The notes: generated from the letters alone by a model not told the origin. Shown: positions 17,870 through 26,399, counted from the first letter of the stretch. The stretch is 37,461 nt of DNA from Euryarchaeota archaeon Ods02 (GCA_028751075.1 JAQZDA010000019.1:1-37461), one strand, 5' to 3'. Numbers and translations: made by a program.

Positions 17870-18649
17870 CTACCGGATACGTCGGTCTCCATCTATCTCC
17901 TCGGGGTTCTCAACCTCGTTCAGAAGCTCCGCCAGCGACTCCTCGTCCACTCCTTCACGTTCCCTCGCTTCCTCGTCCACCTCCGCTAGCTCACGCGTCA
18001 CAGTCGGCAGGTAGCTCTCGAGGTACGCTATCTGGTTCGACCTGTGTATCGACGTCACGTAGTACTCCGGGGGTTCCAGCTCACCTGTCGCGAACTTCGT
18101 CCCCACCACCTGATGTTCGAACCTGGCTTCCCCCAGCAGCATCAACCGGTCGTTCACCGTGGTCGAAAGCAGTTCGGCGCGGTTCGTCGCACCGATAGGC
18201 CGCCTGGCTTCCTCCGCCTTCAGGTACCCTTCGACGGAGCCCTGGGTCTCCGCTGCGTTCACCGACAGCGTCTTCGACAGCCGTTGACCGAAGCCCGCGT
18301 CGTCGAAGCCAGGTCCCCGGGTCACCGACGTCAACGTCGACCGTAGAGAACCCTCGTGCTCCACGGTTATCCTGAGGAACACTACGCCGGTGAGGTTCCC
18401 GAGGTCCTCGGAGTCGAAGGTAACCCGGCCGCTGGAGTCCGCCACGTAGTCGCCGTCTATCTCCGTCGGCTCGTCGACGCCGGATACAGAGACGTTAGCG
18501 TTCTCCGCCGGCTCACCCCCGGCGGACACCTCGATGACGACGTCGCGTTCCTCCTCCGCCACGCTCACGCTCAGGTCCCCCGCCGCGACGCCGACAGCCG
18601 CTGCAGACAGCAAGCAGAGAGCCAGCAGCAGACGCAACAGCCATCTCAT
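17870..18649 (-). CDS. Secreted or membrane-anchored protein of unknown function
   Basis: A 259-aa protein starting MRWLLRLLLALCLLSAAAVG, a clear Sec signal peptide, followed by a beta-rich domain of carboxypeptidase-regulatory or Ig-like character (DLSVSVAEEERDVVIEVSAG, then NANVSVSGV and SGRVTFDSEDLG). It ends in an acidic helical tail. I do not recognise the family. I prefer the third ATG (18649) because a TATA-like AGTTAAATCCC sits 28 nt upstream, and the longer forms from 18697 or 18670 would place extra polar residues before the signal peptide. Its stop abuts the helicase start, an arrangement that links an exported protein and a nucleic-acid helicase in one operon for no obvious reason. 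Confidence 0.7.
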   Translation of the reverse strand: MRWLLRLLLALCLLSAAAVGVAAGDLSVSVAEEERDVVIEVSAGGEPAENANVSVSGVDEPTEIDGDYVADSSGRVTFDSEDLGNLTGVVFLRITVEHEGSLRSTLTSVTRGPGFDDAGFGQRLSKTLSVNAAETQGSVEGYLKAEEARRPIGATNRAELLSTTVNDRLMLLGEARFEHQVVGTKFATGELEPPEYYVTSIHRSNQIAYLESYLPTVTRELAEVDEEAREREGVDEESLAELLNEVENPEEIDGDRRIR

Positions 18650-18672
18650 CTTGACCCACGTACGAGACATGC

Positions 18673-18683
18673 AGTTAAATCCC
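18673..18683 (-). promoter_or_regulatory. TATA box of the secreted-protein/helicase operon
   Basis: Reads GGGATTTAACT on the minus strand, 28 nt upstream of the ATG at 18649. It overlaps the longer alternative reading frame and so helps decide the start. Confidence 0.45.
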
Positions 18684-18782
18684 TTCCCATAGTTCAACCG
18701 TTCACCCCCTCCATCTCATCCCGTCGAGGAGAGAGCGCGAACCACTCGTACGAACACCCTGCAGTACCGCAAAACAAAACCG

Positions 18783-18790
18783 TTATAGAT
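18783..18790 (+). promoter_or_regulatory. TATA box of tRNA-Glu
   Basis: TTATAGAT about 28 nt before the first base of the tRNA, preceded by an A-rich stretch. Confidence 0.55.
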
Positions 18791-18814
18791 GCCACCCTGA
18801 CAACGTAGACGTAC

Positions 18815-18889
18815 GCTCCGCTGGTGTAGTCCGGCCAATCATATTGCCCTCTCGAGGCAATGACGGGGGTTCAAATCCCCCGCGGAGCA
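18815..18889 (+). tRNA. tRNA-Glu (anticodon CTC)
   Basis: A 75-nt cloverleaf. The acceptor GCTCCGC (18815-18821) pairs with GCGGAGC (18882-18888), with discriminator A at 18889. The anticodon stem TTGCC/GGCAA encloses the loop CTCTCGA, so the anticodon is CTC, reading GAG. The T arm GGGGG-TTCAAAT-CCCCC is perfect. No intron is present and CCA is not encoded. GAG is a heavily used codon in this acidic proteome. A T5 run follows 15 nt downstream. Confidence 0.97.
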
Positions 18890-18904
18890 CTGGAGCGAGC
18901 GAGC

Positions 18905-18909
18905 TTTTT
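18905..18909 (+). terminator. T-run terminator after tRNA-Glu
   Basis: Five T residues embedded between GAGCGAGCGAGC and GCGAGCGAGCG, the usual kind of archaeal T-tract termination signal just after a tRNA gene. Confidence 0.45.
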
Positions 18910-18934
18910 GCGAGCGAGCGAACCGCGCACGAGT

Positions 18935-18945
18935 GGGATTTGAAC
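18935..18945 (-). repeat. Inverted copy of the tRNA-Glu T-arm segment
   Basis: GGGATTTGAAC is the exact reverse complement of GTTCAAATCCC in the tRNA T arm (18869-18879) and in the downstream direct repeat (18976-18986). It could fold into a hairpin with the latter. Confidence 0.7.
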
Positions 18946-18975
18946 GCAAGAACGAGCGAAGCGAAGTGACTCCAA

Positions 18976-18996
18976 GTTCAAATCCCCCGCGGAGCA
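18976..18996 (+). repeat. Displaced copy of the tRNA-Glu 3' end (att-like direct repeat)
   Basis: These 21 bases are identical to 18869-18889, the T-arm 3' half, acceptor strand and discriminator of tRNA-Glu, 107 bp downstream. Such tRNA 3'-end duplications are the classical footprint of integrase-mediated insertion. No integrase gene is seen nearby, so this may be a scar. Confidence 0.75.
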
Positions 18997-19121
18997 GAAA
19001 CTTGTTTCTGCGAGCAGGGAATTTCGAACCTAGCCTAGACATTGCCTGTGTATAGAGCAGAACCGGCGGGGTGTGGTAGATAGAAGCGGGTCCATGTGAC
19101 GGCGGATCTGCCGACCGAGTG

Positions 19122-19164
<43 letters not shown>

Positions 19165-19167
19165 CCT

Positions 19168-19377
19168 TTAGGACAGAACCACTGGGTCTTCGATACCTCT
19201 GTCGTGTTCGTAGAACGTGTCTATGTTTCTCTTGCTGTCGTGGATCCTGGTCATCCCGTGGTGTACCTTGTAGGTGTGTATGCTCATTCCCAGGATGTCC
19301 ATAACAGATAGTAGCGCCAGGGAGGCTCCAGTGAAGAGGTTAGCGACCGCGACCGCGAGCCAGACGAAGCCGTAAAG
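19168..19377 (-). pseudogene. Remnant of a small membrane protein gene
   Basis: An open stretch of 69 codons without a usable start codon near its 5' end. It reads LYGFVWLAVAVANLFTGASL, then more hydrophobic residues, and finishes with a charged tail containing YKVHHGMTRIHDSKRN. The hydrophobic segment is long enough for one or two membrane helices and its organisation recalls small DUF2892-type membrane proteins, but no Cys-Pro signature is present. A TAA at 19378-19380 immediately precedes it and the first in-frame ATG falls after the hydrophobic part. It is most simply a 5'-truncated gene; a genuine 44-aa protein from the internal ATG is less likely. Confidence 0.35.
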
Positions 19378-19415
19378 TTACGGACCATACGACGCGTATC
19401 CATCTGAAAACTAAA

Positions 19416-19425
19416 GGGGGGGGGG
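19416..19425 (+). repeat. Poly-G tract (10 nt)
   Basis: Ten consecutive G residues, then T and three more G, just beyond the 3' end of the Tic20-like gene. This is one of three long G runs in the window (also 31749-31758 and 37409-37421). Confidence 0.9.
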
Positions 19426-19461
19426 TGGGTTACTCTCGCCGAATCCGTTCGGGTGTTCGCT

Positions 19462-19935
19462 TCAGACGTTGTCTTCGGCGAGGTCTCCGATCACCGGGAG
19501 CTTGTACTTCTCGCCGTTGTACGCTTTGAACATCAGGAACAGCCATATAACCAGCAACGCTAGCGAGAACAGCGTCATCAGCATCGAGAACAGGCCGAAG
19601 AGAGCGCCTCCACCGGTGGCCCACATCCTTGGGCTGAAGAACATCGAGAACAGGATGGTGTTCAAGATGTAGTAGACGATGAACGCTGCGACGCTGAAGA
19701 TGATGCTTTGAAGTGCGTGGAACCTGATGAACTCGTTGTCTTCCTCGGTGAAGTAGAAGAACAGTCCGGAGATAAGCCCCAGGATGTAGGCGAGCGCTCC
19801 AGCTACGTTCTCGTCTAGACCTGTGTCGTCGCTGGAGTTACCCGTCGTCTGTTGTTCCGTAGCTTGTTCCCCGGTCTCGTCGTCAGTCTGGTCTCCGGCG
19901 GTATCCCCGTCTCCCGGTTCTTCGTCTTCTGACAT
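19462..19935 (-). CDS. DUF4870/Tic20-like membrane protein
   Basis: A 157-aa protein. The first 45 residues are an acidic, Thr- and Gln-rich soluble tail. The rest shows three to four hydrophobic helices around NVAGALAYILGLISGLFFYF, FIRFHALQSIIFSVAAF and LALLVIWLFLMFKAY. The pattern of a polar segment between helices 1 and 2, ending F.RFHA.Q, is the hallmark of the DUF4870 (Tic20-like) family, widespread in haloarchaea and of unknown function. It ends with KLPVIGDLAED, also family-like. A TATA-like AGTTAAGTGA near 19961-19970 supports the ATG at 19935. Confidence 0.82.
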   Translation of the reverse strand: MSEDEEPGDGDTAGDQTDDETGEQATEQQTTGNSSDDTGLDENVAGALAYILGLISGLFFYFTEEDNEFIRFHALQSIIFSVAAFIVYYILNTILFSMFFSPRMWATGGGALFGLFSMLMTLFSLALLVIWLFLMFKAYNGEKYKLPVIGDLAEDNV

Positions 19936-20398
19936 ATTCTGATGCTAAGACGACAGCCCTTCACTTAACTTTATCTAATTCTTTGAGGTATAGGTGCGGA
20001 ATTAACTCTTCTGACCTCCGTCCGCCGGAGTCTACCGCCCTTCAGTGGACGTCCGGACAACGGCCTACCGGCCGGCGTATGATCCACCCTTAACCGCGGG
20101 ACACACCATCGAAACTCGGTCAACCAGAGATGGTATGCAGAGCCCGAGAGGTAGACTTCGCCGTGGAGGTAGTTCCCTTCGTACTGCTCTAAACAGGAGC
20201 TTCTACCGCAAAGAACCACCTCTGAAGAAGGAAGGATGTAGAAGGCCGAGTGAACAGAAAGGAGTCGCAGGAGCACACGCCTCTGCGAGAACCCGTCGTC
20301 TCTCTGGGCCCGGATAGCACCAGGTCTCTAAAGGGTGCATACGTTCTGACCCCGACACCCAAAGTTACCTTTATCCTTCACCCGTTCTTGTTCGAACT
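19936..20398. other. Gene-free stretch with GC-rich inverted repeats
   Basis: I cannot support a protein gene here; the open frames are basic and unlike the acidic proteome. Short perfect hairpins are visible, for example CTCCG-TCCGC-CGGAG near 20016-20030 and GGCC-TACC-GGCC near 20062-20073, together with the palindrome GTCCGGAC. A structured RNA is possible, but I find no signature of SRP RNA or RNase P RNA. The right end holds the promoter of the AddB-like gene. Confidence 0.5.
20369..20376 (+). promoter_or_regulatory. TATA box of the AddB/AddA-like operon
   Basis: CTTTATCC preceded by an AAAG BRE-like segment, centred 27 nt before the GTG start at 20399, so the operon mRNA is probably leaderless. 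Confidence 0.5.
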
Positions 20399-22993
20399 GT
20401 GTCTATACAGCGTCTGCGTGAGCTCGACAGCCTCTACCGCCAGCTCTCGGAGCACGAGGTCGTCGTCTGCCCCGAACCCTCGATTGCGGACGCGCTCAAC
20501 CGACGGGTAGATGAGCCCCGTTTCGGCGGGTTCGCCGACACGCCCCGGAGGCTGGCGTCCCGGCGGAGGGAGGAGGCGGAGGATCGGGCGGCGTTCCTCG
20601 AAGTAATCGAGAAAACGGAGTTAAGCTGGAAGGAGGCGGCGTACGCGGTCAACGAGACGATACACGCCTGGGACCACGACGCCAAACCCACTGCGGTGCT
20701 GGACCACCATGGATATCAGTCGGAAGGGTTCGAGGAGGTCGTGGGGATAGCGCGGGACTTGCCCATAACCTCCACCCTGCTTTCAGAGTACAATCTCGAA
20801 GACAGCGGCTTCGAGGAAGTAGCATTAGTAGGTGAAGACCAGCTGACTCCGCTGGAACGTAGCATACTGCCCGAGGAGTACGACAGCTACAGTTTGCTTT
20901 CGGAGGAGAGGTTCGACCTCCCTGATTTTCAGGTGTTCGACAGGAGCTCTGATATCGTCGATTCGGTTGTCGGGAGTATACAGGTGCAGGGTCCAGATGA
21001 CGTCGCTGTAGTGATAGACCGTGGAGGTAGGTTTCAGACGTTGCTCGAGAGCGCGTTCGACAGCATGGATATACCGTACTACGGCGGCCCCGGGTTCGAG
21101 GAGCTGGACGAGAACCGAGGTTACATACAGCTACTCCGCGCCGCTATCACCCCTGAATCTACGGTGGGGGAAGTCAGGCCGTTGCTCCGGCAGATCGGTG
21201 TCAACCTACCGAACGACCACGACGACAAACGCCTTGCCGAGGTCGACGTACCTGAGTTAGAACGGGTGCACATCCTGAGACAAGAGATCTCCGAGATGAC
21301 CTTCGAGGAGGTGCTCACCGAGTTCGAGGAACTTCGGGGCGGCTCCAATCGAGAGCTAAGAAGAGAGCTAGAACGCCTCGGCCTCGGCGAAGAGGACGTG
21401 ACTTCAGGACGGGTGGAAGCTCTGGTTTTCTACATGGAGTCCTTCGACGTTCCCGTGGAACGTGAGGACGACGGAGTGTTGCTGGTCGACGCGTTGTCGA
21501 GCAGCTACGTCGACCGCCCTCTCGTGTTCTTCCTGGGGATGGACAAGGACTGGACTGATGACGCGCCCAGGAGGCCGTGGGTCGACCAGGAAGCGATGTA
21601 CACACGTAGTATAGAGTCCTTCCAGACGTTGCTGCAGAGCGGCGATCGTCAGGAGTATCTGGTTCAGGACAGCCGAGGCGGGAAGCAGGTGACTCCGTGT
21701 CTGTACTTCGAGGACCTCCTCGAAAAGCAGTACGACGGCTTCACCGACCTACCACACGAACGTAAGGCTCCTCAGGCGAGGACGGAAGCCCGACGGTTCA
21801 GACCCGAAGTCCTGGATGCTGAGCCAGAGCTTCTAGAGCGCCTGAGCCAGAGCAGTTTGAAGGACTTCGTCAATAGTCCCAGGGACTGGATGTTCGGCCA
21901 GGTAGTCGACGGACCTGACAGGGACTACTTCGTAATCGGGAGCCTGTACCATGATTTCGCTGAGTTCGCCTACAACCACCCCGATTTCGTGACCGAGAGA
22001 CGCGTCGACGAAGCCGTCGACGTACTCGTAGACCGAACCCGGGAGTTCTACACACCGGAGGAAATCAGTGTAAAGCGCACCGAGTACCGTCTGGCGTTGG
22101 AGAACCTCCTGAAGTTCCTCGAGGAGAACCCGCCCGAGATTCCGGAGGACGGTGAGGACACGGGCTGGGCGGACAACTACTTCGAGGACCACTGGAACGA
22201 ACCCGTCGACAGTCCCGTGACCGAGCAGTGGATGGACGAACCCGAACTCGGCATCAAAGGCATGGTGGACCTCGAACTCACTCCAAGGCACCTGGTCGAC
22301 TTCAAGAGCGGCAGCCGCGAAGGCGCGACCACGGTGCGAAAGAAAGCACAGACCGAGGACATAGACGGTGAAGTCAACTACCAGGCACCGGTGTACCTGC
22401 TGGAGCTCCGGCAGCGGAACCCTGGCGAGCGGCTGAAGTTCACGTTCTTCCACTTCACCGAGAACATGGACGACCAGGTCGCAGGGGAAGCCGACCTTGA
22501 AGACTGCATCACAACCCTCTACTATGAACCCCAAACGTACCACGAGTACCTAGCTACAGAAGACGCACTCCAAGGCCTTCGGGAGGACGCGGCGAACGAC
22601 TGCAACGACATCTTCGAAGAAGTAGACTATGACGACTACCGCAAGGTGGTAGAGTCACACGACGTCCCACGCGCTTTCGACCGAGAGGATCTTCAAGATA
22701 CCGCGTTCGAGGCAGCGCTGGAACAGCTCATGGAGGAGGCTTCCGGCAAAGATGACGTCGAAGGGGAGTTGAAGTCAGCTTTGATCCAGTTAACTGGGTA
22801 TCGGGAAGATACGTTCTTCGAGGAAGACCTCGATGAGATACAGGCTTTCCTCGAGGAGCAGCTCGACACGCTCAACAGGTACCTGAAGAGCGGTGAACGC
22901 TTCCCAGTCGTCGGTCCCGGTGACGAACCCTACTGGAAGCACGTCGACCACCGTGATCTCATCCTCGAGGACAGAGGAGGTAACCACGGATGA
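20399..22993 (+). CDS. AddB/RexB-like PD-(D/E)XK nuclease
   Basis: An 864-aa protein starting at GTG and translationally coupled to the AddA-like helicase by an ATGA overlap. The N-terminal half is an inactivated helicase-like region without a Walker A motif. The C-terminal nuclease domain starts at about residue 480 with LSQSSLKDFVNSPRDWMFGQ and has the His in GSLYHDFAEF. The catalytic part is GIKGMVDLELT and HLVDFKSGS (about 618-636; Asp, then Asp-x-Lys), followed by VNYQAPVYLLELRQ, which corresponds to the QxxxY motif. In the AddAB family the partner pair unwinds and degrades broken DNA ends. The CxxC cluster that holds the iron-sulfur centre of Bacillus AddB is absent (NSPRDW where CP..F is common). 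Assignment as AddB-like rather than a Cas4-type nuclease rests on size and gene order. Confidence 0.82.
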   Translation: MSIQRLRELDSLYRQLSEHEVVVCPEPSIADALNRRVDEPRFGGFADTPRRLASRRREEAEDRAAFLEVIEKTELSWKEAAYAVNETIHAWDHDAKPTAVLDHHGYQSEGFEEVVGIARDLPITSTLLSEYNLEDSGFEEVALVGEDQLTPLERSILPEEYDSYSLLSEERFDLPDFQVFDRSSDIVDSVVGSIQVQGPDDVAVVIDRGGRFQTLLESAFDSMDIPYYGGPGFEELDENRGYIQLLRAAITPESTVGEVRPLLRQIGVNLPNDHDDKRLAEVDVPELERVHILRQEISEMTFEEVLTEFEELRGGSNRELRRELERLGLGEEDVTSGRVEALVFYMESFDVPVEREDDGVLLVDALSSSYVDRPLVFFLGMDKDWTDDAPRRPWVDQEAMYTRSIESFQTLLQSGDRQEYLVQDSRGGKQVTPCLYFEDLLEKQYDGFTDLPHERKAPQARTEARRFRPEVLDAEPELLERLSQSSLKDFVNSPRDWMFGQVVDGPDRDYFVIGSLYHDFAEFAYNHPDFVTERRVDEAVDVLVDRTREFYTPEEISVKRTEYRLALENLLKFLEENPPEIPEDGEDTGWADNYFEDHWNEPVDSPVTEQWMDEPELGIKGMVDLELTPRHLVDFKSGSREGATTVRKKAQTEDIDGEVNYQAPVYLLELRQRNPGERLKFTFFHFTENMDDQVAGEADLEDCITTLYYEPQTYHEYLATEDALQGLREDAANDCNDIFEEVDYDDYRKVVESHDVPRAFDREDLQDTAFEAALEQLMEEASGKDDVEGELKSALIQLTGYREDTFFEEDLDEIQAFLEEQLDTLNRYLKSGERFPVVGPGDEPYWKHVDHRDLILEDRGGNHG

Positions 22994-25899
22994 CGACCGA
23001 AGAGATACAGCTGAACCCGCAGCAACAGAGATTGGTCGACGAAACCGACGGAATCTACGTAGTGGACGCGGGCGCCGGCACCGGTAAGACCCACACCATC
23101 ACGCACCGGTACGCCTCCATCGTCGAGCAACCGGACGTCGAACCCGGCGATGTCCTGCTGGTGACGTTCACTCGGAACGCCGCGGAGGAGATGCGGCGGC
23201 GTATAGTTCGTGAGAGCAGCTACAGCGTACGCGAGCTCAAGGACGCACCCATAAACAACTTCCACGGCGTAGCCAACCAGCTGCTGAACGAACACGGCCA
23301 CCGGACCCCCGAATACCTCGGCATAGACACCGTGCTCACCAGCAGCACCAGCGTACTAGAGAACAACACGATAGAGAAACAGAGGTTCAGAAGCTTCTAC
23401 AGGGAGTTCAGGGAGAGGAACGACGGATACAGAGAGTTGATACAGCTTATCGACGATCCAAGCGAGCTACTCGACCTCATCAACAATCTGGCGTCCAAGG
23501 GAGTGATTCCCACCCAGGATGGCTGGTACCAGAACGGAGAACAGTACATCCAGGGTGACTGGGAGGAGTTCAAGGAGCTGTTCAAAGAGCTAAATGAACC
23601 AACTGAAGGCGTCCATAGCCCGAATCAGAGCAAGCTCAAAGGCGATCTAAGCGACTACGGGGATAAGCTGTATACGGATGATGCACCGAGATGTGCTGAC
23701 GTCCGTGGGGATGAAAAAAGTATTCCTGAGCACTGGGCTGAGGAGGTGTTCGAGGAGGACCGCGAGGACCTGAAGGCGTTCCTGCACGACGTCTACTTCG
23801 GATACCTCGAGTACGCGTTACAGCGGAACTACCTGAACTTCGGGTTCCTGCAGATGCTCGCGTACGTCCTCCTCTGCGAGGACGACGCGCTCCGACGCAG
23901 AGTCGAGTACCCCTACGTGATGATAGACGAGTTCCAGGACACCAGCGAGATACAGTTCAAACTCGCCTTGCTGCTCGCAGGAGACAGCAACATCTGCGCC
24001 GTCGGCGACTGGAAGCAGAGCATCTACAGCTTCCAGCACGCCGACGTCGAGAACATCACCGACTTCGAGAGCCGCATCCAGAGATACAAGCAGGAACTCA
24101 ACAGGAGTGGCCGGCGCGTCACCTACGAGGTATCCGACGTCGAGAAGCTGGAGCTCGAGACCAGCTACAGGTCGACGCAGCCGATCCTCGAGTTCGCCGA
24201 CGAGGGCTTGCTAGCGGAGGGCAGCAAGAGGGAGGACCTCGACGAGCAGGCGATAAGGGACGAGATCGTCGAGCTCACAGCGGACACCAGCCAGCAGGAC
24301 CACAGCTCCATCGAAGCCATCGCCGCTCCCGATGACGAGGAGGAAGCCGTGTTAGCGAAGATACAGGAGATCGTCGAAGACCCGGGCTACATGGTGCGGG
24401 ACGAGAACGACGAGCTTCGGAAGCCCACGTACGGCGACGTCGCGGTGTTCACTCGCACCCGAAGCTGGGGAAGGGAGCTGTTGAACACGGCCGCTGAATA
24501 CGGTGTTCCCGTGGCGTTCGAGGGTGGGATAGAGCTGTACCGCACGGATCAGGCGAAGACCGTGCTCGCGTGGCTTCGGATAGTCGATGGCGAAGCCGAG
24601 CGCGGATGGCCGGTGGTTCTCGAGGAGCTCGGATACAGTCTCGGCGAGATCGAGGAGGCGCTGGAGCAGGAGGAGTATCCGTCGGACGCCGTGGAGTTCC
24701 GCGACAGACTCAGGGAGGTAGAGAGCGTGCCCGCGGTCGTCCGCCGCGTGCTCGACCGGTACGGATACAACGGCGGGGTGGCGGACGCCTTGCTCGAAGA
24801 GGTCGAGAGCATCCGCGATCAGACAGAGTACACCCTCGGGGAGCTCGCGGAGTACATGGCGGACGCCGTCGACGACGGCACCACCGTCGAGGTCGAGACC
24901 GACGCCGGCGGTGACTCCGTGACGGTTCAGACGATACACGCCGCGAAGGGCCTGGAGTACCCGATAGTCTTGCTCGCTAACGTCAACGAGCGTCAGTTCC
25001 CGTCGAGTGGAGGAGGCGGCGGAGGTGCGTTGAAATACAGCGATACATACGGGGTTCGGCAGAAGAAGATTTATGACGACGCCGACGGCGACCCCTACAT
25101 CTACACGAACTGGCGGTACGACGTCCTCCGGCACGTGAACCGGAAGAGCCACGACGAGGAACGCCGGCTGCTCTACGTCGCGCTGACGCGGGCGCGCGAC
25201 CACCTGCTGCTGTCGGCGGAGCAGGGGCGGGAGAGCGAGTTCCTCGAGAACCTGCCCGTCGACGTCGAGGAGTACGTCGGAGAGCCGGAGGAAGTCGACG
25301 GTTCATCGACGACGCAGACGGAGTTCACCGTACCCCCGGTGACGCCGGACGGCCCCCGCGTCGTCGCCGCCAGCGCGCTCGCAAGCCACGACTTCACGGA
25401 AACGGACACCGAGGTCGACGTCGCCGGCAGACGGTTCGGCGGCCGCGAGTTCGGCAACATGGTGCATCAGTACGCCGAGGACTACGCCCGCGAACGTGAC
25501 AGCGACCGCACGATAGAGCCGCCGAGGGAGATAGCCGACAGCCCCGACATCGTACACGTCGAGGAGCTCGCCGACAGCCTGACGGGCGAGCTACACGTCG
25601 AGGAGGAGGTATACCTGCCGCTGGAGGTCGACGGCGAAGACGTGCTCGTCAGAGGCGTCGCCGACCTCGTCGAGGTCACCGACAGCCGCGTGAGAGTGGT
25701 GGACTACAAGACCGACAGGACGCGTGATGCCGTCGAGGGGTACGAGGTGCAGGTCGGGGTGTACCGGAGGGTCCTGGGGGAGGTGTACCCCGACAGGGAG
25801 GTGGAGGCCGAGCTGTACTTCACCGCCGAAGGAGAGAGCGTCGAGGTGGGGGTCTCGGACCTCGACAGCCTGAGAGACGCGGCTGCCAGCAGGCTGTAG
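22990..25899 (+). CDS. AddA/RecB-like UvrD-family helicase-nuclease
   Basis: A 969-aa superfamily 1 helicase fused to a nuclease. Motifs in order are Walker A DAGAGTGKT (about 25-33), motif Ia TFTRNAAEEM, motif II IDEFQDTSE (about 312), motif III GDWKQSIYSFQHAD, motif IV SYRSTQ, motif V TIHAAKGLEYP (about 647) and motif VI LYVALTRARDHLL (about 726). The C-terminal PD-(D/E)XK domain has His in GNMVHQYAEDYA, Asp in VRGVADLVE and the catalytic VVDYKTD (about 901), then EVQVGVYRR. This is the AddA/RecB architecture. With its coupled AddB-like partner it should process double-strand breaks and attack foreign linear DNA. A segment around 23590-23725 is lower in GC than its surroundings and may be an insertion. 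Confidence 0.9.
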   Translation: MTTEEIQLNPQQQRLVDETDGIYVVDAGAGTGKTHTITHRYASIVEQPDVEPGDVLLVTFTRNAAEEMRRRIVRESSYSVRELKDAPINNFHGVANQLLNEHGHRTPEYLGIDTVLTSSTSVLENNTIEKQRFRSFYREFRERNDGYRELIQLIDDPSELLDLINNLASKGVIPTQDGWYQNGEQYIQGDWEEFKELFKELNEPTEGVHSPNQSKLKGDLSDYGDKLYTDDAPRCADVRGDEKSIPEHWAEEVFEEDREDLKAFLHDVYFGYLEYALQRNYLNFGFLQMLAYVLLCEDDALRRRVEYPYVMIDEFQDTSEIQFKLALLLAGDSNICAVGDWKQSIYSFQHADVENITDFESRIQRYKQELNRSGRRVTYEVSDVEKLELETSYRSTQPILEFADEGLLAEGSKREDLDEQAIRDEIVELTADTSQQDHSSIEAIAAPDDEEEAVLAKIQEIVEDPGYMVRDENDELRKPTYGDVAVFTRTRSWGRELLNTAAEYGVPVAFEGGIELYRTDQAKTVLAWLRIVDGEAERGWPVVLEELGYSLGEIEEALEQEEYPSDAVEFRDRLREVESVPAVVRRVLDRYGYNGGVADALLEEVESIRDQTEYTLGELAEYMADAVDDGTTVEVETDAGGDSVTVQTIHAAKGLEYPIVLLANVNERQFPSSGGGGGGALKYSDTYGVRQKKIYDDADGDPYIYTNWRYDVLRHVNRKSHDEERRLLYVALTRARDHLLLSAEQGRESEFLENLPVDVEEYVGEPEEVDGSSTTQTEFTVPPVTPDGPRVVAASALASHDFTETDTEVDVAGRRFGGREFGNMVHQYAEDYARERDSDRTIEPPREIADSPDIVHVEELADSLTGELHVEEEVYLPLEVDGEDVLVRGVADLVEVTDSRVRVVDYKTDRTRDAVEGYEVQVGVYRRVLGEVYPDREVEAELYFTAEGESVEVGVSDLDSLRDAAASRL

Positions 25900-26049
25900 A
25901 CCCCCTCGCTCTTGTAACGCTCTCTGACTTCGACAAGAGCTATTCAGGCCGTGTAGGGGAGTTAGACGTGATCGGGAGCTCGAGGAAGACAAGGTTCGAC
26001 GTCATCCCCAACGATCTCTGTCTTAGATGCCTGTCGAAGTGCTCAGCGG

Positions 26050-26274
26050 TTATTCAGGCTCTAACGAGGTGTCTATCTCTTCCTCCAGCTCCTCCTCGGT
26101 CTCCGGCCCGTAGAGCCGGGTGAAACCCGCCTCCCTCAACACCTCCTCGAACTCCCAGCGAGACAGACCTATAGACTCCGCGGCACCCGCCAGCGACCTC
26201 TCCCCCAGCACGTACTCCCCGACAGCCGTCGCCAGCTCGTCGTCACCCGCGTCGTCCACGGCCTTCGAAGCCAT
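26050..26274 (-). CDS. UPF0175 family protein
   Basis: A 74-aa acidic protein with the family core ELATAVGEYVLGERSLAGAA, then IGLSRWEFEEVLREAGF. UPF0175 proteins have a helix-turn-helix-like fold and often serve as the antitoxin beside a DUF3368 PIN-like toxin. No such partner follows this gene; the 150 bp downstream hold only short frames, so it is an orphan. I chose the ATG at 26274 because a TATA-like ACTTACTTTA sits about 29 nt upstream; ATGs at 26298 and 26349 are also in frame. It is divergent from the RHH/PIN pair. Confidence 0.72.
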   Translation of the reverse strand: MASKAVDDAGDDELATAVGEYVLGERSLAGAAESIGLSRWEFEEVLREAGFTRLYGPETEEELEEEIDTSLEPE

Positions 26275-26298
26275 ACCCGGGGTTAGACGCCGCGTCAT

Positions 26299-26308
26299 AA
26301 AGTAAGTA
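26299..26308 (-). promoter_or_regulatory. TATA box of the UPF0175 gene
   Basis: ACTTACTTTA on the minus strand about 29 nt before the ATG at 26274, which it helps select over the two upstream ATGs. Confidence 0.4.
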
Positions 26309-26399
26309 CTCCCCGAGAACGACGGAGACAGGACTGCGGCAGCCTCCACCTCCGCGTCAGGGGTGGACGGAGAACTTATCTACCTGTGCGTGTAATTAC

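Noticed and set aside
18890-18975. The GAGCGAGC/GCGAGCGAGCG pattern as a CRISPR or tandem array.
   Set aside because: Units are short and irregular, with no spacers and no cas genes; it is a low-complexity tRNA-trailer sequence.
18839-19042. Minus-strand ORF of 67 aa across the tRNA, including the phrase AGDLNPRHC.
   Set aside because: It is the reverse of the tRNA-Glu sequence, a well-known type of spurious annotation.
20045-20317. A 90-aa plus-strand ORF before the AddB-like gene.
   Set aside because: Basic, Arg-rich composition, no promoter or domain; it does not look like a protein of this halophile.
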